Shown piece after piece: positions 6,836-7,010 of a DNA stretch of 7,010 nt (its first letter is position 1; each line of letters opens with the position of its first letter). The notes under the pieces were generated by a model that did not search any database, had not been told where the DNA came from, and saw only the letters and a list, made by a program, of their open reading frames with translations. The translations under genes were made by a program, and so were the position numbers. Source of the stretch: an uncultured Lachnospiraceae bacterium. GTDB taxonomy: Bacteria > Bacillota_A > Clostridia > Lachnospirales > Lachnospiraceae. Where the stretch lies: contig CAJUFW010000177.1 in NCBI GenBank assembly GCA_910585655.1, positions 1-7,010 on the forward strand. The letters run 5' to 3'.

Positions 6836-6853
6836 AGCCCCGAAGGGCTTTTT
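6836..6853 (+). terminator. Short hairpin plus T-run, possible plus-strand terminator
   Basis: AGCCC pairs with GGGCT around CGAA and is followed by TTTT within the next hairpin arm. The stem is only 5 pairs and no plus-strand gene is visible before it. On the minus strand the loop reads TTCG closed by C and G, a very stable tetraloop. It abuts the long hairpin at 6849-6895 and may be part of the same element instead. Confidence 0.35.
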
Positions 6854-6895
6854 GTATCATAGGGAAGTTTAGAGAACTTTCCTATGATACAAAAA
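6849..6895. repeat. Long near-perfect inverted repeat (21-base arms, 5-base loop)
   Basis: The left arm at 6849-6869 (TTTTTGTATCATAGGG then AAGTT) and the right arm at 6875-6895 pair at 20 of 21 positions, with TAGAG as the loop. The single exception is G opposite T, a wobble pair in plus-strand RNA. Because the outer ends are T-run and A-run, the T-run lies inside the stem on either strand, unlike a standard terminator. It sits about 70 bases behind the isomerase promoter. It could be a dispersed repeat, an attenuator-like element or the edge of a mobile element. Confidence 0.8.
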
Positions 6896-7010
6896 AAGAG
6901 GGCAGCCGCCTATCTTATATGAAGGCTAAACTGCTCTCTCTGTTCTGTTTCTGAATGCGCTGGACGGCGCAAAACACGAACCGCCCAGCCCGTCACCCTC
7001 GACCGCGCTC
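6896..7010. other. GC-rich edge segment with no recognised gene
   Basis: This segment differs from the rest by its GC-rich outer part. It holds a second inverted repeat: GCTGGACGG (6959-6967) against CCGCCCAGC (6981-6989), 8 of 9 paired with a 13-base loop. A minus-strand frame is open from the edge to a TAG at 6910 (about 32 codons, SRVTGWAVRVLRRPAHSE within it), and on the plus strand an ATG at 6955 is open to the edge. Neither shows a Shine-Dalgarno site or a domain I recognise. With the hairpins beside it, the whole 6781-7010 stretch may be the fringe of a repeat or mobile element. Confidence 0.4.

Noticed and set aside
6849..6895. Long hairpin as a standard terminator
   Set aside because: On neither strand is the stem followed by a free T-run; the T and A runs pair within the stem.
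6919..6954. Plus-strand ATG frame of 11 codons (MKAKLLSLFCF)
   Set aside because: Too short, no ribosome site and no promoter; kept only as part of the description of the right edge.

Overview
This window looks like ordinary chromosome from a low-to-mid GC Gram-positive, most likely a clostridium of the Lachnospiraceae type. The evidence is strong purine-rich Shine-Dalgarno sites, Firmicutes-style promoters, and the grouping of DNA polymerase I, CoaE, a WalJ/YycJ-type nuclease and a 91-residue ACT protein. The family-level placement is inference. Every convincing gene lies on the minus strand, so the genes are read from right to left.

Right edge (about 6689-7010): no recognisable gene. It holds a long near-perfect hairpin (6849-6895), a small GC hairpin beside it, and a GC-rich stretch up to the edge that looks foreign to the rest and may be the fringe of a repeat or mobile element. 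A strong sigma-A-type promoter (6752-6780) then drives a cyclophilin-type peptidyl-prolyl isomerase and, 47 bases later, an SMI1/KNR4-domain protein. An intrinsic terminator (5236-5291) closes this unit.

Middle and left: a second promoter (5204-5232) starts right after that terminator, followed by a leader that can fold (5145-5186). Next comes a tightly packed operon: a membrane-anchored zinc-finger (anti-sigma-like) protein, polA (ATGA overlap), coaE (38-base gap), a WalJ/YycJ-type metallo-beta-lactamase-fold nuclease (ATGA overlap), and an ACT-domain protein 35 bases on. The stop codon of the ACT gene is cut by the window edge.

Functionally the second operon joins DNA repair and replication (Pol I, predicted WalJ exonuclease), coenzyme A synthesis (CoaE) and two probable sensor or regulator proteins (the zinc-finger protein and the ACT protein). 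The first unit pairs a folding catalyst with a protein of a family often used as toxin immunity, but no toxin is visible. I found no tRNA, rRNA, CRISPR array, transposase or phage gene. I see no clear undescribed system. The best leads are the anti-sigma-like protein coupled to polA with no sigma factor, the structured leader in front of it, and the hairpin at the right edge.
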